From Phytophthora colocasiae (lineage: Eukaryota > Oomycota > Peronosporomycetes > Peronosporales > Peronosporaceae): DNA of 64,000 nucleotides. The stretch covers positions 186,001-250,000 of the forward strand of contig JAGKQI010000062.1 of assembly GCA_018806915.1 (NCBI GenBank), read 5' to 3'. Every line of letters starts with the position of its first letter. The stretch's first letter is position 1. The position numbers and the translations under genes were made by a program. Of the stretch, positions 1 through 10,666 are shown piece after piece. The notes below the pieces were generated by a model. It saw nothing but the letters and a program-made list of their open reading frames with translations, had not been told where the DNA came from and did not search any database.

Positions 1-1539
1 TTCCTACGGATCCCGCCCACGGCCGGATCCGGATCCGCGTTGGATCTCTTCCGAGATGGGATCCCGGAGAGGAATGGTGAACAGTCTGTACTTGGACGAA
101 GATCGTACATCGACGACATCTTAGTGACTGCCGGATCCTGGGATCACCTGTGTGAGCGAGTGCATTTACTGCTGGAAGCCTGTGACAAGTGGAACTTGTC
201 GATCAGCGTGGCCAAGAGTTTCTGGGGTCTGAAGAAGGTCGATTACCTGGGACACCGAGTGTCTAGCGAAGGACTAGAGGCACATCCGAAGGACCGAGAA
301 GCGCTGGTGAGTCTTGCGTTCCCGAGATCGCTGCGCGCTATGCAATCTTTCCTGGGTAGCCTAAACTACTACGCTCGATTCATCGAGGACATGGCGGTCT
401 ACGCGTCGGTACTCTACGAACTGAGGGAGGTCGACTTCGCGGAGTTGAGGTCCAGCCGCAAGATCCTGCAGCCAACCGACTCTGTGATCAAGGATCCCGA
501 GGACCCGTCGAACCCGAGAGATCCGAATGAGAAGTGGATCCGTGCTTCAGCCGCCTTCGAGGCCCTGAAGAGGAAGATCGCTATGACTCCTACGCTTCGG
601 CATTTCGATCCCGACAAGCAACCGGTGGTGATTGTCTACGCCAGTGAGTGGGCCATCTCAGCTTCCCTGACGCAGGATCATGATGGGATCTACATGCCGG
701 TGATGTTCGTTAGCAGATCCCTGAAACCGAACGAAGTGAACTATGGGATCGTAGAGAAGGAGGTGCTGGCCCTGCTAAGGATCCTGGATCTCGGATATTC
801 CATGTTGGTTGGACGACGGATCCGGGTCCTAACCAGGCACTCTACTCTCCGGTGGTTGTTCCGTTCTACCGGACTACAAGGAAGGTTGGGCCAATGGGCG
901 GCGCTGTTATCGCCTTGGGCTTTGGAGATCACGAAGTGCACGAAAGGGGAGGACGAGATCCTCGGATCCCTTGCCGCAAGTATCACCCCGAGATCCGAGG
1001 TGGATCAAGCTCTAGTGAACATCGCCCCGAGGAAAGAGCCACGCCGAGCGATCCAGATGCCAGTACCGACCGTAGGACCGGAGGAAGAGTTGTGGGTGGT
1101 TAGTTTCGACGGATCCGCCAGGGTGAAACGTGGCGGAGGATCCTTCAGCGCGATCGTCTGGAAGTTACCTGAATGGAGGGTGATTAAGGCAGCATCTCGA
1201 TACGCAGAGAACCTGACAGTCAACGAAGCAGAGTATAACGGACTTCTATTATGCTTCGAGTTACTCGAGGATCTGGCTAAGGGGCGACTTGTTATCTGCG
1301 GAGATTCGAATCTGGTGATCCGCCAGATGCGCGGCGAGATCGACTGTAAAGCGCCGGCCCTGACGTTACTGAGACAGAAGGCGCTAATGCGGCTTCGGGA
1401 TTGGCCGGATCACGACCTGCTACATGTGAAGCGAGCGTGGAACGCAAGCGCCGACAGCTTGGCCAGTGCAGCATTGCAACGAGAGCGGGATTACAGTCGA
1501 CCAAGGGGCGGACCACGAGGATCTCGTCACTTTGAATAG
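1..1539 (+). pseudogene. Ty3/Gypsy pol fragment: reverse transcriptase C-terminus and RNase H
   Basis: The frame is already open at base 1, so the 5' part (gag, protease, first half of RT) lies outside the window or is lost. The catalytic RT motif YIDD lies near base 110, followed by the GLKKVDYLGHRVS thumb region and an RNase H connection (SFLGSLNYYARFIED). A second RNase H-like domain begins near base 1090 (VSFDGSA) and continues past base 1400. The bases before YIDD do not encode a normal RT palm, so the 5' join looks rearranged. The frame runs out at 1539, while the matching continuation starts in another frame at 1466, which indicates a frameshift near 1490. The integrase and chromodomain ORF follows directly, as expected for RT-RNase H-integrase order in Ty3/Gypsy. 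GGATCC and GATCC occur unusually often, even inside codons. Confidence 0.85.
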
Positions 1540-3283
1540 GTTGGATGAGATTCTGACCTCGGGATCCGAGGATCCGACACCACGGATCAGTGCAGTGGCT
1601 ACTCGAAGACAAACCAGAGAAGGGCGACCCCGAGTACTCGACGAGGAGTCCGTGCAACGGCTGAGGATCGACCGGATCCGACAAGCCCAGGACGAAGAAA
1701 CATGGATCTTCAACCTGAAGTCGTTTCTGCGGGGACAGCTGACGGATCTGACTGCGGCCGAAGCCAAAACGTGCCGTCTGCTAGCAGACAATTTCGAGTT
1801 GGACGAGGATGAGCTGTTGTTCTATTGCACGCCGTCACGAAGGGCCGAAGCCGATCGAGATGGATTATTACGACTGGTTATACCGGAGACGCTCCAGGCG
1901 GACCTGCTGCATCACTATCATAGCAGTCTAGAAGGAGGACATCAAGGGATCGGCCGTACGTACCAGAGGATCAAGGACCACTTCTACTGGAGAGGACTTT
2001 TCAGATCCGTGCAGCAATTTGTCGGTGAATGCGTGGATTGTGAGACGGGCAAGGGGCGACCTACGATCCGTGGAGTGTCGCCAGGCAACATTCAAGCCAC
2101 CTACCCGTTTCAAGTGATCGCCATGGATCATATACCCTCGCTACCAAGATCCAAGAACGGGAACACCGAGCTTCTAGTATGGGTGGACCTCTTCACTGGT
2201 TACGTGATCGTCAATGCTAATAACTCACGAACAGCTCAAGCTGTGGCGGAGTCCTATGAGATCTGTGTGTTTCGTCGATTCGGCGCCAGCCAGGTGATCC
2301 GGCACGACCGAGAACCCGGGTTCATGTCCGATTTTTTTCGTGCTTTCAACCGGATCCTAGGCCAGCGCCAGAGAGCCACTATGGCTTATCGACCACAGTC
2401 GAACGGCACGGCTGAACGGATGGTACAGACGATTACTCGAGCAATCAAGATGTATGTTCAGGATCCCGACCAGAGAGATTGGGACGAGTATGCCGAACGC
2501 TTGACCTTTGCTTTGAACACTGCACAAGACCGGACTAGGGGCGACACGCCGTTCTACCTCGCCCATGGCTGGGATCCCAAGACAACTCTGGAGGCAACAC
2601 TATCCGTAGGAAGTAACGGACGCCGAGATACCGATCCACGACGTTGGAGGTATAAGATCCAGCGACACTACCAACTGGCCAGGGCTGAGGTGAATGACCG
2701 CTTGAAGCAGGCGATCTCGGATCGTGCCGACCGGCAGAACGAAGCGGCGACTCAACACTCCATCGAGGCCGGATCCCAAGTGTGGCTGTTCTTAGACAGA
2801 GTCAAGGAAGGGTACGCCAAGAAACTGGCTCACCTGTGGCATGGACCGTTCCGTGTGGCGGAAATGACGAATGAGTATGCAGCTCGCTTGGAAATCGTGG
2901 GCACAGACTACCACTTGTTTCCGGTGGTGCACATCTCCAAGTTGAAGCCTGTCAGGACATTCCCAGACCGACCGAAGATCCAGCTGACGGTGGACGAAGC
3001 GGATCGTTTAGACTTCGACGAAGCCTTGTTACCGGAGGACAGCTGGGAGCGTGATCTGGAAGATGGCGAGTTTGAAGTCGAGCGGATCGCGGACGTCCGG
3101 ACCGGACGACCCACCCGGTATGGCCGGATCCGACGAGAGTTCCAAGTTTTCTGGAAAGGGTACGAGGACCCTACCTGGGTAGATGAAGCAGACCTGAACT
3201 GCGGCGCGTTACTGCATGAGTTCCTCCAAGAACGGAGCAAAAGGAACCGTTTCCAAGCGATGCAGTCTCATGAAGAGGAGTAG
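1466..3283 (+). CDS. Ty3/Gypsy integrase with C-terminal chromodomain
   Basis: This 605-residue ORF continues the pol of the preceding ORF after a frame change. Its order is an HHCC zinc-binding region (HHYHSS to CVDC, about residues 150-195), an integrase core with AMDH, a second Asp in RHDREPG and a Glu in NGTAERM, then a long C-terminal region. It ends with a chromodomain-like segment (FQVFWKGYEDPTWVDEADL, about residues 555-580). The product inserts cDNA into host chromatin, and chromodomains of chromoviruses are thought to steer that choice. The 73-base overlap with the upstream ORF could be a programmed frameshift, but a one-base lesion is simpler. The integrase ORF itself has no internal stop. 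Confidence 0.88.
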   Translation: MQHCNESGITVDQGADHEDLVTLNRLDEILTSGSEDPTPRISAVATRRQTREGRPRVLDEESVQRLRIDRIRQAQDEETWIFNLKSFLRGQLTDLTAAEAKTCRLLADNFELDEDELLFYCTPSRRAEADRDGLLRLVIPETLQADLLHHYHSSLEGGHQGIGRTYQRIKDHFYWRGLFRSVQQFVGECVDCETGKGRPTIRGVSPGNIQATYPFQVIAMDHIPSLPRSKNGNTELLVWVDLFTGYVIVNANNSRTAQAVAESYEICVFRRFGASQVIRHDREPGFMSDFFRAFNRILGQRQRATMAYRPQSNGTAERMVQTITRAIKMYVQDPDQRDWDEYAERLTFALNTAQDRTRGDTPFYLAHGWDPKTTLEATLSVGSNGRRDTDPRRWRYKIQRHYQLARAEVNDRLKQAISDRADRQNEAATQHSIEAGSQVWLFLDRVKEGYAKKLAHLWHGPFRVAEMTNEYAARLEIVGTDYHLFPVVHISKLKPVRTFPDRPKIQLTVDEADRLDFDEALLPEDSWERDLEDGEFEVERIADVRTGRPTRYGRIRREFQVFWKGYEDPTWVDEADLNCGALLHEFLQERSKRNRFQAMQSHEEE

Positions 3284-3442
3284 CCGAGGTGGTGGATCTT
3301 CTATTGGTGAGGGCGCTCGCCAATGTGGAAGAAGAAGACTGGCAGCCTACTGCGAGTGGACGCGTGGTGTATTTACATGTGAAGAAAAGAAGGGTGACCT
3401 CTGAGTGGGGATCGGATGCCAGCTAGGTCGATGCCCGATCAC

Positions 3443-3860
3443 TTACTCGGATCTCCAAGTCGGATCCTTGGGTTCTGAAGGCGGATCCTTGGGTCCTGAG
3501 GGCGGATCCTTGGGTCCTGAGGGCAGACCCTTGGGTTCTGAAGGCGGATCCTTGGGTTCTGAAGTTGGATCCTTGGGTTCTGAAGTTGGATCCTTGGGTT
3601 CTGAAGTTGGATCCTTGGGTCCTGAAGTCGGATCCTTGGGCTCTGAAGTCGGATCCTTGGGTTCTGAAGGCGGATCCTTGGGTCCTGAAGGCGGATCCTT
3701 GGGTTTTGAAGACGGATCCTGGGATTTTGAAGCTGGATCCTTGGGTCCTGAAGGTGGATCCTCGGATCTCCAAGTCGGATCCTTGGGTTCTGAAGGCGGA
3801 TCCTTGGGTCCTGAAGGTGGATCCTTGGGTTCTGAAGGCGGGATCCTCGGATTTTGAAGT
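3443..3860 (+). repeat. 21-bp GGATCC tandem repeat array
   Basis: About 19 units of a 21-bp motif (GGATCCTTGGGTTCTGAAG plus two variable bases) run head to tail between the integrase stop and the end of the antisense ORF. Because 21 is a multiple of three and the unit lacks stops, several frames on both strands stay open and produce spurious repetitive ORFs. Units differ mainly at the last three bases and at TCT/CCT. Confidence 0.95.
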
Positions 3861-3989
3861 TGGATCCTGGGGCCCTCTGTCAATGGGTCTCACTATCATT
3901 GCTTGGGCGATTTGAAGTTAGAATGTGCGGATCCTGAGCGAAGAAAGTCTTAGTGGACGAGAAGAATATATGGAGTTAAGTAACGCAGC

Positions 3990-6900
3990 CTACAGAGGTT
4001 GGGATCTGGCAGCGTCGGGATCGAACCCCGGCAGCGAGCGGACGAACTTCATGGAGAGTCGACTGGCACCGAAGCTGGGATGGGAGGATCCGGAACGGTA
4101 GTGGGTACGCCAAGGATCCTGACGATCGCAATCTTCAAGAGCGGCAACAAGGTTTTGTGGAGGATCCGCTCCTGCAGCGACGGCTTCAGCTCCCGGATAC
4201 CAAGTGGTATCTTCCAAAGGCAGTGGGAAGTGAATGAAGTGTGGGTCCAACCAGAGATCCAAGTCACAACACCCGGTTAGGCGCATCCTTTCGAATATCT
4301 TGTTCTGCAGCTTGCGATAATTATCCCGCGCGTGAGATCCACGATTCTTCCTGCGACGATAGAAACCTGCGAACCAGCTATCCGTCTTGCGTAGTTCGGT
4401 AGAGATGGGGAATGAATGCGTGGATTCCCAAACCGCTTGGAGATTGGCAGACTCAAACGCATCATACCAACTCAAGATCTCCGCAAGTCGAGGCGACAGA
4501 TCCTCCTGGAAGGTATGAGGGGGCGGAGCTTGATACTGGAGGTCCTTCCACGGCTCCGTCGCGTACAACTGAGTAATATGGGCTTGGGAGATGAGATCAG
4601 GAACGTAACTGCCCCGATCCAACGCACAACGGCCGATACGGAGCGGGAACAACCACCCAGGACGACGACAAGCGGTCAAACCACTGGCGGAAAGCGTCCG
4701 GAGACTCAGCTGGCTAACTTCGCTCGCGATCCAAGGTGCCACTTCTTCGGAAGCCATTGGGCGAGGATCTCGGGCGGCAGGAACAAACTCCTTCAACGGA
4801 CCAAAGGCTTCAAACTGCAGGTTTTCAACGTTTCCACGAGAGCCCGTCTCGGGAGCTGCTGGGGATGTAGGTGACGAACGGCTGGACCCGTTATCAGGTG
4901 GAGCAGTTGAAGCATCGCCGATCTCGATAGGAGCGGATGCTGACCCCTCCCCGGATGAACGCCGACGTAATTCTGACCGGGAGCGCAACTTGGCGACCCG
5001 TACCTGCTCGTCCTCGGACCCCTCCGACTCCCCATCTGAGCTGGCTTCTCGGTCACCTGGTACGGCTGATCCGGGCGAATTCCCCTCGCCGGAATCTTGT
5101 GGCTTCTTTCGGCTTCTGATAGCGGGGGCCTTGAGAACCGCTGGGTCAGGGACCTTCGTTTTTTCACTTGAAGGGGGCTCTTCGGTGGGCTGGTTTGGAG
5201 CTACTCCAGGTTCGGAATCGGCGGAGTCTGGATCCCGCCCCGAACACTCTTCCCTTGCGTCCCCAAAGTCAAAATCCGGATGTTTCTCCGTGTCGTTCCC
5301 CTCTGTGTAGACGGGAGTAGGCGTGGGCTGGGACGTGACGTCGGAAGACTTCGCAGGGCTGGCGCAGCGTGGGACCTTAGGGGGAGGTTCTTCTGTTGAA
5401 GAAGAAACGTCGCTGTGTCGACGTTTAGAAGAAGAAGACCCCTTGGCAGTGGACGTCTCCGACTGTACGCTCGGCGCATTGGACGAGCTGCGCATCGCCA
5501 TAGAAGCGATCGACGCCAGATTACGAAGAGCTGCGGTACGCTCGTCAATGACGCTACGGTGTTCCTCCTCCAGGGCAGTATGCTCCTGTCTGAGTGCGTT
5601 ATGCTTCGCCTTGAGGTCTTGATGACTTCCGCGGAGACGCTTGAGATGTTCTTGGTCGACCGATGCTTGCGCCAACGACGCCGTCAACTGCTCGTTTTCC
5701 CCCTTCAGACGCTGGATCTCAACCCCTTGATCCCGAATGATCTGGTCTTTCCCGGCGAAGACTTGTCTCGCTTGGTCTCGCTCAAGAGTTACGGTGGAAG
5801 TTTTCTGTGTGGCCTTGTACAGAGCTTGGGTCGCCTGATCTCGCACGCGAAGAGCTTGATCTCGCTCATTTGACACGCGATCCAATTCCTGGGAGACCGC
5901 GGCGGACCTCCGCGCAGCCTCGTCACGCTCAAGGCGGATCCGATCGAGATCCGCACTCATCTTCTGCTGGTCCGGCGTTTGGCTCCGGATCCTGTCGAGC
6001 TCGCGCTTGGCTCTCTCTCTGGCTTGGTCCGCACGATCCCGTCGATCATTCGCTTCCCGTAGATCATCTTCGGCCCGCTTGAGACGTTTCTCGGCGCTCA
6101 GACGCTTGAGCGCGTTGTTCTCAGCCCGTCTCTGCTGACGTTCCATCTCTTCCCGAGCGCTGAAGTTCTCCCGTTCCAAGCGCGTAAGGTCTTCGTGGGC
6201 TCGGTTAAACTTCTGAAGGGTATGTGCATGTACCCGGTGAAGATCTTCACGTCTGCGCTCCGATTTGGCGAGAAGTCCTTCCAACTCAGCGATCCTCTCT
6301 TTCTGGACATGAAGTTCTAGCTTGAGCGAGTCGACCGTCTTGGCAAGATTCTGTTGGGAGAGTTGCTTGAGCGACTCGCGCAGCTGATCCCGGTGGGCCC
6401 GGAGGCTTTCGATCTTATGCGCTTGTTGATCGCAACGGATAGCAGCCTCTGCGAGCTGGACGCTGGTGCGATTACGTTCGAGCTCCGCTGCATCTCGCGC
6501 GGCCTCCACCGCTCGCAGCTGAGTTTCCAGATCGTTCGCACGCTCCAGTAGCTCCGAGGACTCTTCACGCTGATCCTCGAGATCTTGGACCAATCGGACT
6601 ACCGAAGGATTCTCCACTGAGACATCTTCCCCAGCAATCTGCTGCTCGAGCCCCACCGTATAATCTTGCAAAACGGCGTAGGCTTCTGCCGAAGACACTT
6701 CCAGATCGGAATACCGGACCTTGAGAGTGTCCAATTCGCGCAGGCGATCCTTGAGCCGATCCAGATCCTGCACCGCTTCCGCTTCTTTCTGTTTCGCTAA
6801 CCGGAGAGCAGCTTGGGACACATTGTACCGGTGCTGCGTGAAATCGATGAAGGCTTGGGCAACGTTCAGGCGGGGTTGCAGCATGTTGTGGAGTTCTTCG

Positions 6901-7161
6901 TTATGGCGGCGCGCTGCGGTCAGATCATGGAGCACTTGTTGGTAGCTGTCCCTGCATCTCGTTATACCCAGCAGCGAGAGACTGGAGCGAGGCAATGGCA
7001 TCGTACACTGGATCCAGATCTGGAACCGTGGGGGTCGTAGCCGCAGCGGGGTCGGAAGGGGCTTGGTCGCAATGAGGACAAGGGGGCTGGGCCGCAGAAC
7101 GATCTTGGCCGAAGAACACCGTGGTGTACGCGGAGGAACTGGCGTCGTCGGACCGATCCAT
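3990..7161 (-). CDS. Antisense coiled-coil ORF carried by the Gypsy element
   Basis: A very long minus-strand ORF lies downstream of, and antisense to, the integrase. I recognise no enzymatic family. From the N-terminus there is a helical region with several hundred residues of heptad-like coiled coil rich in E, R, Q and L (bases about 6900-5450), then a Ser/Glu/Pro-rich acidic linker with basic NLS-like patches (about 5450-4750), then a folded-looking C-terminal domain rich in W, F and Y (4700-3990). The main frame is open up to 7313, but its first ~110 residues are proline-rich and look non-coding. A different frame from ATG 7161 (MDRSDDASSSAYTTVFFG...) gives a natural N-terminus and merges with the main frame near 6950, so the gene probably starts at 7161 and carries a frameshift there. 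Its position suggests it belongs to the transposon. Confidence 0.55.
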
Positions 7162-7440
7162 TTTCGCCGAAGTGAGGATTTGAAGAAGTGGTGGATCGGA
7201 CCGAGAATTTGTATGGGAACGACGTGATGCCGTCGTGCGGCAACAACCTCGTCCCAGGGGCGATTGTGGTGAAGTGGATTCAAATCAAACCGGATACGAC
7301 GCAGAACGACCACGATGATGGGTGACGTGCGACAGTGGTGCTATGATAAGGACAGGTCCCTGGAACTGGGTACCTATTCTAGGGCGGATCCTCAGTTAGG
7401 ACCCACTTGGCCTAGCTGACCTACGTTCGGATCCCACAGT

Positions 7441-7600
7441 TCTAAGTGCGGATCCGGTGGCCCTAAGTGCGGATCCGGCAGTCTTTAAGTGCGGATCCGG
7501 CGGTCTTAAGTGCGGATCCGGCAGTCCTTAAGTGCGGATCCGGCAGTCTTAAGTGCGGATCCGGCAGTCTAAAGTGCGGATCCGGCAGTCCTAAGTGAAG
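7441..7600 (+). repeat. GTGCGGATCCGGCAGTC tandem repeat
   Basis: Roughly eight units of about 20 bp (AAGTGCGGATCCGGCAGTCTT and variants) follow the start of the antisense ORF. They differ from the 21-bp array but share GGATCC as their anchor, so this array probably arose independently inside the same element. Confidence 0.9.
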
Positions 7601-8300
7601 ATCCAAGATCCCAAGATCCGGGATCCGAGACTCAGGATCCGGGATCCTCAAGATCCAAGATCCCAAGATCCAGATCCAAGATCCTCGGATCCTGAAGCCG
7701 GATCCTCAAGATCCAAGATCCCAAGATCCAGATCCAAGATCCTCGGATCCTGAAGCCTGATCCTCAAGATCCAAGATCCCAAGATCCAGATCCAAGATCC
7801 AAGATCCCAAGATCCAGATCCAAGATCCTCGGATCCTGAAGCAGGATCCTCAAGATCCAAGACCCCAAGATCCAGATCCAAGATCCTCGGATCCTGAAGC
7901 CGGATCCTCAAGATCCAAGATCCCAAGATCCAGATCCAAGACCCAGGATCCGGGATCCTCGAGATCCAAGATCCCAAGATCCGGGATCCGAGACTCAGGA
8001 TCCAGGATCCTCAAGATCCAAGATCCCAAGATCCAGATCCAAGATCCCAAGATCCAGATCCAAGATCCTCGGATCCTGAAGCCGGATCCTCAAGATCCAA
8101 GATCCCAAGATCCAGATCCAAGACCCAGGATCCGGGATCCTCGAGATCTAAGATCCCAAGATCCGGGATCCGAGGCCCAGGATCCGGGATCCTCAAGATC
8201 CAAGATCCCAAGATCCAGGTCCAAGATCCTCGGATCCGAAGGTCGGATCCAAGGATCCAGGCCCGGATCCTCACGATCCAAGACATCGACGTAGTGGAGA
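7600..8300 (+). repeat. GATCC higher-order tandem repeat
   Basis: A block made almost entirely of AAGATCC, CAGATCC and GGATCC words. It is organised in higher-order units of about 58 bp (GGATCCTCAAGATCCAAGAT ... CTGAAGCC) repeated several times with internal expansions. Minus-strand ORFs across it (ILDLDLGILDLEDP...) are low-complexity translations of the repeat. It probably belongs to the LTR or untranslated region of the Gypsy element, although I could not set LTR borders. Confidence 0.9.
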
Positions 8301-9130
8301 AGTTGCAGGAGAGCCAGCATGATCCAAGATAGAGATTTGCGATGGGAAAGATAGGGTACAAGATGAGGAACTGGATAACCATAAATCAGAGAGTCGAATT
8401 TACCTTCTAGTGCGCAAGTAGTTTTCTTCGGAACCTAAGACAAGGGAAGAGGATAGTGTATTGGCCTCCCCTTAGTCTACCTGCAAGTTTCTTCGCACAC
8501 CTAGCTACAGCTAAGACCGGATCCCCGATTTGGCCGGCTTACCTTACGCTAGTGAAGACCCCGGATCCAACGGTGTTGATTGCTTAACCGTAGGATCCCT
8601 CGACCTCTCAACACCCTCAAGACCAACCGCTACAGGAGGCGGCAAGCAAGACAGTAAAGGAAAGGAAAAGGACCCCCACACCCATCAAGGCAACCCCGGA
8701 TCCAAGGATCCACACGATCTTCGAGTCCAAGACCAAGATCCCCCCAACCAGGACCTGTGTGCAGGAACCCCCACGCAAGTCCAACCTCCCAAGTCCCCGC
8801 CAAGGACGTTCAAGCCCTCACGCCTGTGTACAGTCTCCCGTTCCTGAGAGAGCAGATCCCGCCCACTGACGGGTACACAAGGTGAGCCTCAGCAACCCCC
8901 ACGGTTATCGGAGTACCCCCTCCGTTAGTCAGTGTCTGGGCGCCGTGTGTGAACGTTGGATCCCTGCTCATTCCAGCGGATCCACTACACCACATCATCG
9001 CCCGATTCCATTGCCCCAAATTGTGACCCGACATCTCCGTCAAGAACTGCATTCAGCACGTCGCTGCTATCTGCCAGGAGCTCACTCCCAAATGAGATGG
9101 TTTAATCACCATCTTCATCGGAATCGTCTG
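8300..9130 (+). mobile_element. Gypsy leader/gag-start-like fragment
   Basis: After the GATCC block the sequence changes to a region with a short plus-strand frame (8530-8847) rich in P, T, K, D and S (SRPTATGGGKQDSKGKEKDP). This resembles the disordered N-terminus of Gypsy gag proteins and still contains GGATCC. No nucleocapsid or protease follows, so it looks like the start of a second, truncated copy or the product of LTR recombination. From about 8850 to 9130 I see no coding region. Confidence 0.4.
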
Positions 9131-9269
9131 TCATGACACCACATCACATGCAACACAATAGTCAGTATAAAATTCAGTCCAACATGCAGCATTGCATTCA
9201 GCATAGCATACAGCATACAATTCAGTATTACATGCAGCTAATCATACAGCTTACCATTCTCGAATTCGC

Positions 9270-10050
9270 TTGCAGATGCTGCACTATCGTTTGGAGGTAT
9301 GACGGTGTCCATGGAAGCCGAATCGTCGAATTCCGACCCCGTATCCACGTCTTGGACATGAGGTGATGTCGCCACCAGAGACCGTGGTGGTGTGCTCGCA
9401 ACAGGACTAGGACTTTGGATCAAGGAACGACGGGTACGTCGCTTTCCCTGCGCCCGACGTGGCGGTGTCGTGACAGGTGGCGTCGCGTCTGTTGCCGCTT
9501 GTGACTGGTTCGTAGTCACGGGAGAAGATGCCGCTTGAACTGGAGGCGTAACGGTAGGAGCTGCTGCGTCACCATGTTCTGCTGAAGGAGCTGCAGGCGC
9601 TATTTGACCGTGGAGAGGAACACCAGCTTCCTTTCGCAGCACTGGTACCAATACCACGATAGGTTAGAGAATATGTATAAACCGCTTTGATTTTAACATA
9701 CCTAGAGCGTAATACTCCAACACAACCCTCTCACCGCGGACGTAGTCAACGCCTTCCGTCCCCGTTATTTTGCGGCCAGGACGGATGTAGAAGTAGCGAT
9801 CGTCTAGGCTGCGCCGTGGTGGCGGCTTACGCGTCCACCCTTTCTCCTTGAGCTCTTTCCAGACAGACTTGAAGGAGAGGTCTTTCCCGGTCACCTCGCT
9901 GTCCAGCACTACCATACTCTCTATACGCCACTTGATCTCTGGCCGCGTAAATTCTCGAATGAGGGAGTTTTTGTGAAAGCGGCAGCTTGCCAGCCACACG
10001 TTGGGCCCGTTGGACCACACGTCTGGCGGTGTCTCTAAAAAATAATGCAA
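9270..10050 (-). pseudogene. N-terminal exons of a piggyBac-like transposase
   Basis: Exon 1 (10050 to about 9702) encodes a compact domain (FKSVWKELKEKGWTRKPP, then DDRYFYIRPG and DYVRGE) of the type preceding the DDE domain in oomycete piggyBac-like proteins; a similar FWRQLKAVGWSTKRP block starts the transposase at 11.7 kb. A GT-AG intron at about 9701-9642 joins it to a disordered P/T/S-rich exon ending near 9258. A further intron of about 125 bp made of ATGCTG-like repeats appears to follow (GTAAGC donor, ATGACAG acceptor near 9133). No catalytic domain follows, so this is a 3'-truncated relic. Confidence 0.65.
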
Positions 10051-10223
10051 ATCAGTTGCAGTTTCGCAGAACTCGTTGAGAATTTATATTTCAAAATTCT
10101 AAAAACCCTGGTCGATGCACACTTCAACAGAGGTACAGAAACTAAACAAGTGCTTGACTTGGTGTTTGTATGCCACTGTGGCGGGGGAAAGGACACCAAT
10201 ACAAACTTTAAGTCTAAATTTGC

Positions 10224-10276
10224 TTAAACTGAATATATTCAGTTTAAGTGGATAGGCTATGCTGCATTATGCAGCA
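10224..10276. repeat. Two perfect palindromes inside a transposon end
   Basis: Positions 10224-10249 form a 26-bp perfect palindrome (arms CTTAAACTGAATA), and 10260-10276 form a 17-bp hairpin (arms TGCTGCAT around one base). Both lie within 70 bp of the TTAA border of the piggyBac-like element and could be transposase binding or cruciform sites. Confidence 0.85.
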
Positions 10277-10291
10277 TTCGTACTCGAGGGG

Positions 10292-10666
10292 TTAAAGTCG
10301 TTGGCTTATGAACACGGGAACTTCAGTACTCATAGACTGAATAACGAGTACGCTGCAGCACAAAAGGCTTATCGAGAGAATGTGTACGCGCTAATGTGCG
10401 GAAGATCGTACTCCGGTCTTGTATCCAAGTATCAGGCCAAATTTTGGGCTTTGGGGCACAGTATCCCGCACAAATCCAAGGAAAACGACGGAATGGTGGA
10501 GTTCCAGAGCTGTGCCCATGGCTTTTCAGAGGAGAAATTTGGAGATAATTATCGCGACAGATTCTACAAGACGAAGCTGAATCATTACGATATGCAGTTC
10601 CTCGCCGGTGACTCACTACTGAATGAAGACAAGATGCCCGTCAAATGGTTCGAATGTTTACTGTAA
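10292..10666 (+). pseudogene. Secreted alpha/beta-hydrolase family, copy A (3' fragment)
   Basis: This is only the last ~124 residues of the hydrolase family that recurs four more times in the window. It keeps the acidic motif ENDGMVEFQSC, the KLNHYD histidine motif and the family ending MPVKWFECLL. Upstream sequence is a piggyBac-like element ending exactly at TTAA, which supplies the first codon (TTA) of the surviving part. The signal peptide, N-terminal domain and nucleophile Ser are absent, so it cannot encode an active enzyme. The same strand and spacing as the next copy indicate tandem duplication. Confidence 0.85.

Larger units (their letters stand above)
9130..10291 (-). mobile_element. 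Truncated piggyBac-like element, one end preserved
   Basis: The right border is CTCGAGGGG followed by TTAA (10292-10295), after which hydrolase coding sequence resumes in frame. Read inward on the minus strand the end is CCCCTCG, the same start as the terminal repeat of the complete piggyBac-like element at 11434. Two perfect palindromes sit just inside this end. The element lies on the minus strand with the transposase N-terminus toward 10050. The other end and the catalytic part are missing, replaced near 9130 by Gypsy-derived sequence. Confidence 0.7.

Noticed and set aside
3405..3915. Several overlapping open frames of 115-158 residues on both strands
   Set aside because: They are translations of the 21-bp GGATCC repeat, whose unit length keeps all frames open.
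7441..8300. Possible CRISPR array
   Set aside because: Units are contiguous tandem repeats without unique spacers, and the genome is eukaryotic.
7463..8382. Minus-strand ORFs with ILDLDLGILDLEDP repeats
   Set aside because: Low-complexity translation of the GATCC repeat; no start context or conserved domain.
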